Source: Desulfovibrio aminophilus
Lineage (GTDB): Bacteria > Desulfobacterota > Desulfovibrionia > Desulfovibrionales > Desulfovibrionaceae
Length of the DNA: 64,000 nucleotides
Reading direction: 5' to 3'
Assembly: GCF_023660105.1 (NCBI RefSeq)
Contig: NZ_JAMHGA010000038.1
Span: 1 to 64,000 of the forward strand
Made by a program: the position numbers and the translations under genes. The notes below the pieces were generated by a model, which saw only the letters and a list, made by a program, of their open reading frames with translations, ran no database searches and was not told the origin of the DNA. Positions 55,081 through 62,552 of this stretch are shown here, piece after piece; the stretch's first letter is position 1; every line of letters begins with the position of its first letter.

Positions 55081-55482
55081 ATGCCCCTGCTCGAATGGAA
55101 CCCGCGGCTGACCCTCGGCCACCCGGAAATCGACGAACAGCATCGCCTGCTCGTCGAAACCATGAACGAACTGCACTCCCGCATCCAGGAGAACAGGGAG
55201 CGTCAAGGGCTCATGGACGCGGTCCAGGGGCTCGCGGCCTATGCGGACTATCACTTTTCCGACGAGGAACGCCTCATGCTCCAGCACGGGTTTCCCGAGC
55301 TGGAAGACCACCGGCTGGCCCACCTGGAGTTCAGGGAGCGCGTGGAAACATGCTCGGCCACGATCCATCACGCGGATTCTCACGCGGAAGCCGTGGCCGT
55401 TCTGGCCTTCCTCACGCGCTGGCTGACCCGGCACATCCAGCGCGACGACCGGGCCTTCATCGAATTCCTGAACGGCCGTTGA
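55081..55482 (+). CDS. Bacteriohemerythrin
   Basis: 133 residues; diiron oxygen-binding four-helix bundle. All ligands of the hemerythrin signature can be seen: H in LGHPEIDEQH (both His), H-x3-E in HFSDEE, H-x4-H-like HRLAHLEF, and H-x4-D in HIQRDD. It probably binds O2 for sensing or scavenging in an anaerobe. ATG at 55081; no strong ribosome-binding site. Confidence 0.93.
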   Translation: MPLLEWNPRLTLGHPEIDEQHRLLVETMNELHSRIQENRERQGLMDAVQGLAAYADYHFSDEERLMLQHGFPELEDHRLAHLEFRERVETCSATIHHADSHAEAVAVLAFLTRWLTRHIQRDDRAFIEFLNGR

Positions 55483-55489
55483 GACGAAA

Positions 55490-55810
55490 ATGGACGGCGG
55501 CCCCTCCCTGCTCTTCACCCTCACGGCCCTGTTCTCCGGGTTCTGCGCCGGCGGCTGGCTGGCCTGGCGGATCAATCAGGCCCACATCGACCGCGCCCCG
55601 GGCGGGGACTACCGGGAGAAGCTGCGCGCCAGCCGCTCCCGCCGCTTGGCCGGAGCCGCCGGGGCCCTCGCCGTGCTCGGCGCATCCCTCCTCTTTCCGG
55701 TACAGAGCTTGGTCATCACCTCGGCCTGCATGGGCTACGTCCTGGTCACGCTGCAGCACCCGCGGCCCGACGCGAAAGGCCCCGGCGCCGGGGCCGGGGG
55801 CCGCACTTGA
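55490..55810 (+). CDS. Small membrane protein, unknown function
   Basis: 106 residues with two hydrophobic segments (about 6-24 and 51-86, the latter possibly two helices) separated by a basic loop (REKLRASRSRRLAG). I do not recognise a family. It starts 7 bases after the bacteriohemerythrin stop, so co-transcription is likely. GC-rich tail of Gly/Ala/Pro. Confidence 0.55.
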   Translation: MDGGPSLLFTLTALFSGFCAGGWLAWRINQAHIDRAPGGDYREKLRASRSRRLAGAAGALAVLGASLLFPVQSLVITSACMGYVLVTLQHPRPDAKGPGAGAGGRT

Positions 55811-55873
55811 TATCCCCGCCGCTTTTCGTAATAGATGTCTTGATGTATCTTAAGGCAGACCAAAGGGGAGAAC

Positions 55874-56299
55874 ATGATCCCGGCTGAAGTATGGGCTGGA
55901 CTGGCCCTGTTTTTCGGTGCGATCTGGATCATCGTCCGGGTGGTGGACAGCCGCAGGACCGCCGCAAAGGTCAAGGTGTCGGCCGACACCGTGCCCTCGG
56001 CCTACCGGCTGACCAAAAAATACCTCGACATCGCCCCCCCGCACGCCTCCGCCCTGCGCGACGCCGCCCGCCTGCCACGCCCCAAGCACGAAATCGGCCG
56101 GGCCCTGAAAACCATGATCGCCTACCACGCGGCACGCGGCGAACACGGCCAAGCCGCCGAACTCAAGGCCGCCTATGTCGCCCTCGCCAGCTTCCAGGAC
56201 GCCGGCCTCGATCCCCGCAAGGCCGACGCCCTGGCCGGGGCCGAACGCCGTCGCCTGAGCCAGGACATCGAACACTTCCTGGCCAACAGCAGCATCTAG
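55874..56299 (+). CDS. Membrane-anchored helical protein, unknown function
   Basis: 141 residues. One N-terminal transmembrane helix (about 5-23) then a basic, mostly helical soluble part without cysteines or clear motifs. I do not recognise the family. AAAGGGGAG stands before ATG at 55874. The stop overlaps the stop of the small convergent gene on the other strand. Confidence 0.55.
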   Translation: MIPAEVWAGLALFFGAIWIIVRVVDSRRTAAKVKVSADTVPSAYRLTKKYLDIAPPHASALRDAARLPRPKHEIGRALKTMIAYHAARGEHGQAAELKAAYVALASFQDAGLDPRKADALAGAERRRLSQDIEHFLANSSI

Positions 56300-56433
56300 T
56301 TCCTGCCCGGGATCGGCGCCCGCGCCTCCTCCATCACCGCGGGATGGTCGGGAACCTCATGGGCGACCGACAGCTCCTCAATGGCCATGACCAGAATGAA
56401 CGTGGTCAGCAGCAACGCCAGAATCAAACGCAT
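56296..56433 (-). CDS. 45-residue membrane peptide, unknown function
   Basis: Short open frame with an excellent ribosome-binding site (GAGGAGG, 6 bases before ATG at 56433). It has a single N-terminal hydrophobic helix (about 2-17: LILALLLTTFILVMAI) and a short acidic/proline-rich tail with two prolines near the end. Its stop overlaps the convergent 141-residue gene by 3 bases. Length below normal gene calling cut-offs; expression is not proven. Confidence 0.45.
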   Translation of the reverse strand: MRLILALLLTTFILVMAIEELSVAHEVPDHPAVMEEARAPIPGRN

Positions 56434-56497
56434 GCGGGCCTCCTCGGAAAAAAACTCCCTTCAGGGAATCCAGCAACAACCGTTCCAGGCCGGGCCC

Positions 56498-56524
56498 TAA
56501 AGTTTTTAAAAAAACCGCCGATAG
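56498..56524 (+). promoter_or_regulatory. Sigma-28 (FliA) type flagellar promoter
   Basis: TAAAGTTT (56498-56505), 11-base spacer, GCCGATAG (56517-56524): all positions of the FliA consensus TAAAGTTT-N11-GCCGATAA except the last. It lies 50 bases before the ATG of the 84-residue protein at 56575, on the same strand. Confidence 0.75.
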
Positions 56525-56574
56525 ACACGGATAAGGCGTTATCTTCGGCCGCCTCGCGGCAAGGAGGGGACAGC

Positions 56575-56829
56575 ATGAGCGACTACGGCATCAGCAGCAT
56601 TGGAAGCAGTTCCTGGAGCACGCAGGCGTCCGGCATGGACGCCATGGCGGGCTCCCAGAGCGCGGCCAAGGCGGATCGGCAGCTCTTCGGGGCCGCCGTT
56701 GTGGAAAAAACCCTGGATTACATGAACTCCGGCTCCAGCGGCACGGGATCCCTCAACGCCGACTACGACTTCCAGAAGAGCGTTCTCGGAGGTTGGGCCA
56801 CGGGAGCCGTACTGAACAACATCGTCTGA
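56575..56829 (+). CDS. 84-residue protein behind a sigma-28 promoter, unknown function
   Basis: Ser/Gly/Ala-rich soluble protein with no signal peptide or membrane segment. It has a Ser-rich N-terminus (SSIGSSSWSTQASG), a central helix (AKADRQLFGAAVVEKTLDYMN) and a C-terminal DFQKSVLGGWATGAVLN. AAGGAGGGG precedes the ATG. The upstream flagellar-type promoter suggests a motility-linked role, which is inference. Two tandem hairpins follow the stop. Confidence 0.65.
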   Translation: MSDYGISSIGSSSWSTQASGMDAMAGSQSAAKADRQLFGAAVVEKTLDYMNSGSSGTGSLNADYDFQKSVLGGWATGAVLNNIV

Positions 56830-56862
56830 GGGGCGGACCGGATCGAGATAACGCCTCTCGCG

Positions 56863-56890
56863 GCCCCGTCCCGCTCCGGCGGGACGGGGC
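56863..56890. terminator. Hairpin after the 84-residue gene
   Basis: 11-bp GC stem (56863-56873 with 56880-56890) with a six-base loop, 34 bases after the stop codon. No T-run; may act with the next hairpin. Confidence 0.5.
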
Positions 56891-56894
56891 GCCC

Positions 56895-56950
56895 CTCCCC
56901 CGAACGCAAAGACCCCCGGCGGATGCCGGGGGTCTTTGCGTTCGGGGGAG
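56895..56950. terminator. Long perfect inverted repeat, probable bidirectional terminator
   Basis: 26-bp perfect arms (56895-56920 and 56925-56950) around a GGAT loop, placed between the plus-strand 84-residue gene and the end of the minus-strand RAM-domain gene (15 bases from its stop). The core is GACCCCCGGC/GCCGGGGGTC flanked by short A or T runs in the arms. Confidence 0.65.
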
Positions 56951-56964
56951 CCCCAAGGCTGTAA

Positions 56965-57246
56965 TCAGGATTCGTCGCCCAGGGCGAACATGTTCTCCAG
57001 GTCGTACTGCGAAATGACCCGGTAGGAGATGAGCGTCTCCGAACCGCGGATGCCCTGGATCTTGAGCATGCGCTCGGTGACGATCTGGGCCAGGCCCTCG
57101 TTGTCCTTGGCGCGGACGATGACCACCAGGTCGAACCGGCCGCCCACGGAATGCACCTCGCCCACTCCGGGGATCTGCACGAGCTTCTGGGCCACGGCGT
57201 TGATGAGGTCGGGCTGGACCGTCAGCAGAACGATGGCGTTGACCAT
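56965..57246 (-). CDS. Stand-alone Lrp/AsnC ligand-binding (RAM) domain protein
   Basis: 93 residues covering only the alpha-beta RAM domain of Lrp-family regulators: VNAIVLLTVQPDLINAVAQKL, GVGEVHSVGGRFDLVVIVRAKD, GIRGSETLISYRVI. The DNA-binding helix-turn-helix is absent. Such proteins form oligomers that bind amino acids or control partner enzymes. ATG at 57246 follows GGAGGATTC. It stands alone. Confidence 0.82.
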   Translation of the reverse strand: MVNAIVLLTVQPDLINAVAQKLVQIPGVGEVHSVGGRFDLVVIVRAKDNEGLAQIVTERMLKIQGIRGSETLISYRVISQYDLENMFALGDES

Positions 57247-57299
57247 GTCTGAATCCTCCTGCCTTCTCATAGCCCCGATCGCCGCCGGGGTCAAAAGGA

Positions 57300-58379
57300 T
57301 CAATCCCGAAAACGGCGCTGGATGGCCTCGATTTCGCCGAAATTCTTGATGAAGAGGTCGTGGATGCGGGGATCGAAATGGGTTCCCCGGCCCAGGGCCA
57401 TGATCCGCAAGGCCTCGGTGTTGTCCAGGGCCTCCTTGTAGGGCCGCCTGCTGGTCAGGGCGTCGAACACGTCGGCCACGGCGCAGATGCGGCCGTAGAG
57501 CGGGATGTCCTCGCCGCTCAGGCCGTGGGGATAGCCCGTGCCGTCCCATTTCTCATGGTGGCTCTCGGCGATGATCCGGCCGGTTTCAAGGAGCTGCGAG
57601 GAGGTGGATTCGAGGATGCGCGCGCCGATGACGGTATGGGTCTTCATGGCCTCCCACTCCACGGCGTCCAGCCTGCCGGGCTTGAGCAGGATGGAGTCCG
57701 GCACCCCGATCTTGCCGATGTCGTGCATCGGACTGCCGTGCAGGACCATCTCCACCTCGCCCTGGGGCAGGCCCAGGCAGGCGGCCAGCAGGGCCGAATA
57801 CCGGCTCATGCGGTTGATGTGCTGGCCCGTGTTCTGGTCCTTGAATTCGGCGGCCGCGGCCAACTTGTGCAGGGTTTCGCGGTGGGCCCGCACGGTCGCC
57901 TGCTGGGAGTCGTTGAGGTTCTCCACGGCCAGGCGCAGGGCCCGGGTCTGTTCGTCGACCATCTGCTCCAGGCGCGCCTGGTAGACCTTGACCTCGTCGA
58001 GATAGGACTTCAGGCGCAGGAGCGAGGTCATGCGGATGCGCAGCTCCGTGGCGTCGATGGGCTTGGAGATGAAGTCGCTGCACCCGGCATCCACCGCGCG
58101 GAGCCGGTCCTCCTTGGCCGCCAGGGCCGTGACCATGATCAAGGGGATGTCGGCATGCCGGGGATCGGAGCGGATGGCCCGGACCAGGTCGTAGCCGTCC
58201 ATGAACGGCATCACGGCGTCCAGCAGCACGAGATCCACGCCCGCGTTGAGCTTTTCCAGGGCCATGAGCCCGGAGTCGGCCAGCATCGGCTCGTGACCGA
58301 AGGACCGCAACAGACCGGCCAGGACATCGCGGTTGACCGCTTCGTCATCAACCACGAGGATTTTCTTGCACTGTTCCAC
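57300..58379 (-). CDS. Response regulator with HD-GYP cyclic-di-GMP phosphodiesterase domain
   Basis: 359 residues from GTG at 58379; ATG at 58448 would add 23. Receiver domain (1-120): KILVVDDEAVNRDVL, phosphoacceptor in LVLLDAVMPFMDGYD and Lys in FISKPIDATE. A coiled linker leads to an HD-GYP domain with HDIGKIGVPD, SHHEKWDGTGYPHGLSG and ADVFDALTSRRPYK. Expected to hydrolyse cyclic di-GMP on phosphorylation. No histidine kinase is adjacent, so the partner is unknown. It is near the sigma-28-driven gene and may belong to motility control. Confidence 0.9.
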   Translation of the reverse strand: MEQCKKILVVDDEAVNRDVLAGLLRSFGHEPMLADSGLMALEKLNAGVDLVLLDAVMPFMDGYDLVRAIRSDPRHADIPLIMVTALAAKEDRLRAVDAGCSDFISKPIDATELRIRMTSLLRLKSYLDEVKVYQARLEQMVDEQTRALRLAVENLNDSQQATVRAHRETLHKLAAAAEFKDQNTGQHINRMSRYSALLAACLGLPQGEVEMVLHGSPMHDIGKIGVPDSILLKPGRLDAVEWEAMKTHTVIGARILESTSSQLLETGRIIAESHHEKWDGTGYPHGLSGEDIPLYGRICAVADVFDALTSRRPYKEALDNTEALRIMALGRGTHFDPRIHDLFIKNFGEIEAIQRRFRD

Positions 58380-58532
58380 AATTTCATCCCGAGGAATGCG
58401 TGTCGTTTTCCTCTGGGCCAGAAACAGGGCGAAGTCAACGATTATCATGCGGTGACTCGATTTCCGCCCGCCGGGGCTCGTGGCTTTGCCTTTCCGCCAA
58501 GGCCGTCCTATACTGCGGCCGCTGGAGGACGC

Positions 58533-59564
58533 ATGCCAGAAAAATCGAAAAAACTGTTTCCCACGGTCACGGTGATCCTGGCGGTGGCCCTGGCGGCCGG
58601 AGCCCTGCTCCTGTTCAGGGGCGGCGAGGAGCCCGGGCCCGCCACGGAGTCGAGTTTCCACGGCCCGGCGCAGGGCGCGGGCGCGCCGGCCGGCAACGCC
58701 ACCACGGCGGAGAATCCCGAGGACCTCTCTCCCCTGCGCGGCGCTTCCCGCCCCCAGGAGGACGCCGTGGTCACCCTGGCCTTCGTGGACGCGCTGACCG
58801 ATTTCCTGGTCCAGCGCTACCACCCCGCCGAGGGTGCGACGCGCTCCACCTCCTCGGCCACCGTCAAGGCCCTCAACCAGCGCTTCGGACGCGGCCTCGA
58901 CGGCCTCGCGCACCAGGACGCCGACGAAGGCGCGGCCCGGACCGAAATCCTGAACTACGCCCTGGCTTCGGGCATGATCGGCAAGCTCTACGGCCTCTAT
59001 GCCGACTGGTTCATGGAGGCGCTGGTCCAGCGCGCCGTGGAGGCCCCCACGGACCTGACCCTGGCCGGAGGACGGCAGGAACGCCGCGCCCTGACCCGCG
59101 CCGAGATCGCCGACCTGCTCCGGCTCAACGCCCCCCGCGTCGAGACCCTGGCCGGCACCTTCCGCGCCGTGGCCACGCACCCGGAACTGGCCAAGGATCT
59201 GGAACGCTACCTGGACAGCGCGCGCAAGGCCGCGACGGCCAACGACCGCTTCCAGGAGATCGTCTCCCGGGAGACTCCGCCGGAGAAGGAACTGCGCAAG
59301 GCGGGCGACCGGCTCAAGAAGGCCATCGCCGCGCGCGAGCAGATCCGCGCGGACATTCTGGACCGGCTGCGTGCATCCTGCCAGGGGCGCTGCGAGGAGG
59401 ACGGGGACTCGCTCTACACCGTGCAGTGGTGCGCGCGCCGTCTGGCCGGACACCCCGAACGGACGGACGCCCTGGCGGCCGCCGCCGACGTCCTGGACGA
59501 CCTGGCCGCGCGCTTCCGGGCCAAGGCCGCCGAACTGGAGTCGGCCGCGCCCTCGGACTCCTGA
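58533..59564 (+). CDS. Exported or membrane-anchored protein of unknown function, 343 residues
   Basis: One N-terminal hydrophobic anchor (about 9-28) and a periplasmic mostly helical domain. The first 70 residues after it are Gly/Ala/Pro-rich and low complexity. Two pairs of Cys (C-x3-C in ASCQGRCE and a single in VQWCARR) lie near the C-terminus (about 287-303). A long charged helix (EKELRKAGDRLKKAIAAREQIRADILDRL) precedes them. No family recognised. TGGAGG precedes ATG at 58533. Confidence 0.6.
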   Translation: MPEKSKKLFPTVTVILAVALAAGALLLFRGGEEPGPATESSFHGPAQGAGAPAGNATTAENPEDLSPLRGASRPQEDAVVTLAFVDALTDFLVQRYHPAEGATRSTSSATVKALNQRFGRGLDGLAHQDADEGAARTEILNYALASGMIGKLYGLYADWFMEALVQRAVEAPTDLTLAGGRQERRALTRAEIADLLRLNAPRVETLAGTFRAVATHPELAKDLERYLDSARKAATANDRFQEIVSRETPPEKELRKAGDRLKKAIAAREQIRADILDRLRASCQGRCEEDGDSLYTVQWCARRLAGHPERTDALAAAADVLDDLAARFRAKAAELESAAPSDS

Positions 59565-59581
59565 TTCTTCATCCCGCCGCG

Positions 59582-59609
59582 TTGCGTCGGCGGCGGGTCA
59601 TGCTACAAT
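59582..59609 (+). promoter_or_regulatory. Promoter of the persulfide dioxygenase-like gene
   Basis: TTGCGT (59582-59587), 16-base spacer, TACAAT (59604-59609), 38 bases before ATG at 59648. A GC-rich inverted repeat (about 59573-59598) overlaps the -35 and could be the terminator of the upstream gene. Confidence 0.6.
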
Positions 59610-59647
59610 GGCTCCTTGAAGGACCGTAACCCTCAACAGGAGTCCAT

Positions 59648-60445
59648 ATGTATTTCCAGCAGATAGCCACCCCCGGCCTGGGCTGCCTGTCCTACGTGGT
59701 CGGCTGCCCGGCCGCCAAGGTCATGGCCGTGGTCGACCCCCGCCGCGACGTGCAGGTCTACCTGGACATCGCCCGCGAAGAAGGAATGCGCATCACCCAG
59801 GTGGTGGACACCCACCTCCACGCCGACCACGTCAGCGGGGCCCACGAGCTGGCCTCCCGCACCCGGGCGGAAATCCTCATGGGCGAGGGCTCGCCGGTGT
59901 CCTTCGCCTTCCGGCCCCTGCGGCAGGGCGACGTGCTCACCCTGGGCGCGGCCAGGCTCACCGTGCTCTCCACGCCGGGACACACGCCCAACTCCATCTC
60001 CCTGCTGCTGGCCGACACGGCCCGCAGCGAGGAGCCCTGGATGCTCCTCTCCGGCGACCTGCTCTTCGTGGGCGACGTGGGGCGGCCGGACCTGGCCGGA
60101 GGCGAGCTCCTGGAGGAACAGGTGCGCAACCTCTGGCGCAGCCTGCGCGAGACCCTGGGCCATTGCCCGGACCACCTGGAGGTCTTCCCGGCCCACGGCA
60201 TGGGCTCGCTCTGCGGCCGGGGCCTGAGCTCCAAGCCGAGCACGACCCTGGGCTTCGAGCGCCTCAGCAACCCCATGCTCCGGCACGAGAGCCTGGAGTC
60301 CTTCCGCGCGGCCCTGCTGGCCAACCTGCCCGTGCGGCCCAAGAGCTTCAGCCACATCATCGCCACCAACGCCAAGGGCGCCCCGCTCCTGGACCGCTGC
60401 CCGCTGGACCGGGCCATGACCCCGGACCAGTTCAGGCCTATATGA
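59648..60445 (+). CDS. Persulfide dioxygenase-like MBL-fold hydrolase (N-terminal part of a split CstB-like protein)
   Basis: 265 residues of the metallo-beta-lactamase fold. Metal ligands: THLHADHVSGAH (H-x-H-x-D-H), the His in STPGHTPNS, SGDLLFVGDVGRPDL (bridging Asp) and FPAHGMGS. It resembles the ETHE1/CstB persulfide dioxygenases that oxidise glutathione or CoA persulfides. In CstB proteins this domain is followed in one chain by two rhodanese domains; here the frame ends at 60445 in ATGA, and the rhodanese part continues in another frame. RBS AGGAG. Confidence 0.8.
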   Translation: MYFQQIATPGLGCLSYVVGCPAAKVMAVVDPRRDVQVYLDIAREEGMRITQVVDTHLHADHVSGAHELASRTRAEILMGEGSPVSFAFRPLRQGDVLTLGAARLTVLSTPGHTPNSISLLLADTARSEEPWMLLSGDLLFVGDVGRPDLAGGELLEEQVRNLWRSLRETLGHCPDHLEVFPAHGMGSLCGRGLSSKPSTTLGFERLSNPMLRHESLESFRAALLANLPVRPKSFSHIIATNAKGAPLLDRCPLDRAMTPDQFRPI

Positions 60446-61035
60446 AGAGCGGCACGGCGGTCATCGACTGCCGCGAGGCCGCCGCCTTCGGCGGCATGCA
60501 CATTCCCGGCTCGCTGAACATCGGGCTGGAGCGGCAGCTGGCCAACTGGGTGGGCATGGTGGTGGACCCGCAGGCGGACATCCTCCTGGTGACCCCGGAC
60601 GACGCGGCCTACGAGACCATGACCACCGAGCTGCACCGCATCGGCTACGACAACATCTACGGCTACCTGTCCGGGGGCATCGGCGCCTGGGTCTATTCCG
60701 GGCGGCCCGTGGACACGCTGCCGCTGACTCCCGCGCAGCGGCTCAAGGCCCGGCTCGACGCGGGCGAGCGGCCGCTGCTCCTGGACGTGCGCACCCCGGC
60801 GGAATGGGCCCAGGGCGCCATCCCCGGCGCGGTGCACGCGCCGCTCACGGACCTGCTGGAAGGACGGGCGCCGAAACCCGCCGAAGAGGCCGTGATCTAC
60901 TGCGCCTCGGGCTACCGCTCGAACATCGCGGCCTCCTTCCTGCGCCGGACCGGCGCGGCCGAAGTGAGCGCCCTGGCGGGCGGCATGCTGGCCTGGACCC
61001 GGGCGGGATTCGCCGTGGAGCAGCGGGGGACGTGA
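60442..61035 (+). CDS. Tandem rhodanese domains (C-terminal part of a split CstB-like protein)
   Basis: 197 residues from ATG at 60442, which overlaps the MBL stop. Two rhodanese domains: the first (about 5-95) lacks the catalytic cysteine (VTPDDAAYE at the usual loop); the second (about 110-195) has it in YCASGYRSN. This inactive-then-active pair is the C-terminal layout of CstB (MBL, pseudo-rhodanese, rhodanese). Adding one base between 60430 and 60440 would join this frame to the MBL gene in a protein of about 462 residues. Confidence 0.8.
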   Translation: MKSGTAVIDCREAAAFGGMHIPGSLNIGLERQLANWVGMVVDPQADILLVTPDDAAYETMTTELHRIGYDNIYGYLSGGIGAWVYSGRPVDTLPLTPAQRLKARLDAGERPLLLDVRTPAEWAQGAIPGAVHAPLTDLLEGRAPKPAEEAVIYCASGYRSNIAASFLRRTGAAEVSALAGGMLAWTRAGFAVEQRGT

Positions 61036-61061
61036 AGCGGAGCGGAGAACGATTCGTCGCG

Positions 61062-61349
61062 TCAGCGCGGCCGGAGGGAACCGGACAGTTCGGCCGCCCG
61101 GCAGAGCGGCGGCCCGGCCGGGGAGGTTTCGTCGCGGAAGCAGTGGCAGGACGTGCTCAGGGTCCGGTCGCAGCAGACCACGCGCCCGCCCCGGCAGCCG
61201 CAGACCCCGCCGTTGAACCGGCAGCAGCCGGGCCCGTCCGCCTGGACCGACTCCGCGCGGGGCTTCTCCTTTCCCGCCACGCCGGGCTCCAGGGCCCAGG
61301 CCGGGGACGCAACGGCCAGCAGCAGGACGAGCAGGACGAAATGACGCAT
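61062..61349 (-). CDS. Cys-rich secreted small protein, unknown function
   Basis: 95 residues. A signal peptide (RHFVLLVLLLAVASPAWA) is followed by a Cys-rich part: GPGCCRFNGGVCGCRGGRVVCCDRTLS, STSCHCF and PLCRAAE. With so many cysteines it is probably disulfide-bonded or metal-binding in the periplasm. ATG at 61349 follows GGAGG. It converges with the rhodanese gene and is divergent from tonB, with 68 bases between the starts. Confidence 0.6.
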   Translation of the reverse strand: MRHFVLLVLLLAVASPAWALEPGVAGKEKPRAESVQADGPGCCRFNGGVCGCRGGRVVCCDRTLSTSCHCFRDETSPAGPPLCRAAELSGSLRPR

Positions 61350-61417
61350 GGCGGACCTCCCGGTGTCCCCCTCATAGCAGCAATCGCGGCGCATCGCCAG
61401 CGGCCCGGAGCCCCGGC

Positions 61418-62155
61418 GTGACCAGCGGGCAGGGCTCCCCTCCCCCCGCCTCCGCCGGGACGCGGACACGCCCGTGGGGCCTCGGCCTGTCCGCCGCGCT
61501 CCTGGCCCTCGGCCTGCACGCCCTGGCCCTGGCGCTGCTGCTCGCCTTCTCCTCCGGCGTCGATGACGAGGAGGCGATCCCGATCTTCTATGAAATGGAC
61601 CTGACGGCCTTCGGCCAGGGCGCGGGCGGCGGGACCTCCACGGCCGAGCCCGCGCGTCCGGCTCCGGCCGTGGAACACAAGGCCCGCCCGGCCGTTCCCC
61701 AGGCCGCGCCGCGCCCCGAGCCGACGCCCCCGGCTCCCGCGAACAAATCCGAAAGACCACGGAAAGGCGGCGATTCCGCATCCCCGGCCGAGGTTCGGGA
61801 AACGCCCGCGCCGGCCGGGGCCCACGGACCGTCCGGCGGCCAGGGAACGGGCTCCGGCCGGGAGGGCTACGGCCCGGGCCAGGTGGACCGCCCCCCGCGC
61901 CTGCTGCGCCGGATCGATCCCCGCTATCCCGAGGCGGCCCGCAGACAGGGCGTGCACGGCAAGGTGGTGCTGAAGTTCCTCGTCGGGGCCGACGGCCGGG
62001 TCCGCGACATCGAGGTGGTCGAGGCCGAGCCCCCGGGCGCTTTCGAACAGGCCGCCGTGGAGGCGGTCTCGCGCTGGGAGTTCAGCCCGGCCATGCTGCG
62101 CGGAAGGCCCGTGGCGGTCTGGATGCGCGTGCCGGTCAGCTTCCGGCTGCGCTGA
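61418..62155 (+). CDS. tonB: TonB family energy transducer
   Basis: 245 residues. N-terminal transmembrane anchor (about 22-44) with LGLHALALALLL, a Pro/Ala-rich spacer, and a TonB C-terminal domain: RIDPRYPEAARRQGVHGKVVLKFLVGADGRVRDIEV to about 240. It would couple ExbB/D energy to an outer-membrane receptor, but no receptor gene is adjacent. Start is a GTG at 61418. Confidence 0.85.
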   Translation: MTSGQGSPPPASAGTRTRPWGLGLSAALLALGLHALALALLLAFSSGVDDEEAIPIFYEMDLTAFGQGAGGGTSTAEPARPAPAVEHKARPAVPQAAPRPEPTPPAPANKSERPRKGGDSASPAEVRETPAPAGAHGPSGGQGTGSGREGYGPGQVDRPPRLLRRIDPRYPEAARRQGVHGKVVLKFLVGADGRVRDIEVVEAEPPGAFEQAAVEAVSRWEFSPAMLRGRPVAVWMRVPVSFRLR

Positions 62156-62333
62156 GCGGGCCCGGGCGCGCCGCCTCCGCGCTGGACGTTCGCGCCCGGT
62201 TGGGGGTAAAAGCCTTCCTACAGTGGAATCGCCCGCGCGAAGCGGGAAATGGAACCAACGACCCGGCCCAGGCCGGACCCGAATCCGGTGTGACCATGCA
62301 GCTGATCGCGATCCGCCACAGCCATACAAGCAG

Positions 62334-62367
62334 AAAAGCCGACAGGTTTCGCAACCTGCCGGCTTTT
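62334..62367 (-). terminator. Terminator of tRNA-Lys
   Basis: 15-bp stem (62334-62348 with 62353-62367), loop TCGC/GCGA. One pair is A-C read on the plus strand but G-U in minus-strand RNA, supporting minus-strand transcription. It ends in TTTT. Confidence 0.8.
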
Positions 62368-62377
62368 CGTGTTTTCT

Positions 62378-62453
62378 TGGTGGGTCACCAAGGAATCGAA
62401 CCTTGAACCTCCGGATTAAGAGTCCGCTGCTCTGCCAATTGAGCTAGTGACCC
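62378..62453 (-). tRNA. tRNA-Lys (anticodon CTT)
   Basis: 76 nt. Acceptor GGGTCAC (62453-62447) pairs with GTGACCC (62388-62382); discriminator A, encoded CCA (62380-62378). Anticodon loop CTCTTAA with CTT at 62420-62418; T arm GGTTCGATTCC. The first anticodon stem pair looks G-G, the rest are normal. Confidence 0.94.
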
Positions 62454-62485
62454 GAAACGCCGCACTCACGTGCAACGGGAAAAGC

Positions 62486-62514
62486 TAACTAGCCGGTGAC
62501 CGAGTTTTTGTCAA
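62486..62514 (-). promoter_or_regulatory. Promoter of tRNA-Lys
   Basis: Minus strand TTGACA (62514-62509), 17-base spacer, TAGTTA (62491-62486), 33 bases before the tRNA. Confidence 0.7.
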
Positions 62515-62552
62515 CATTTGAAGCGGAATTTTTCGCGAAACGAGAAGATTTC

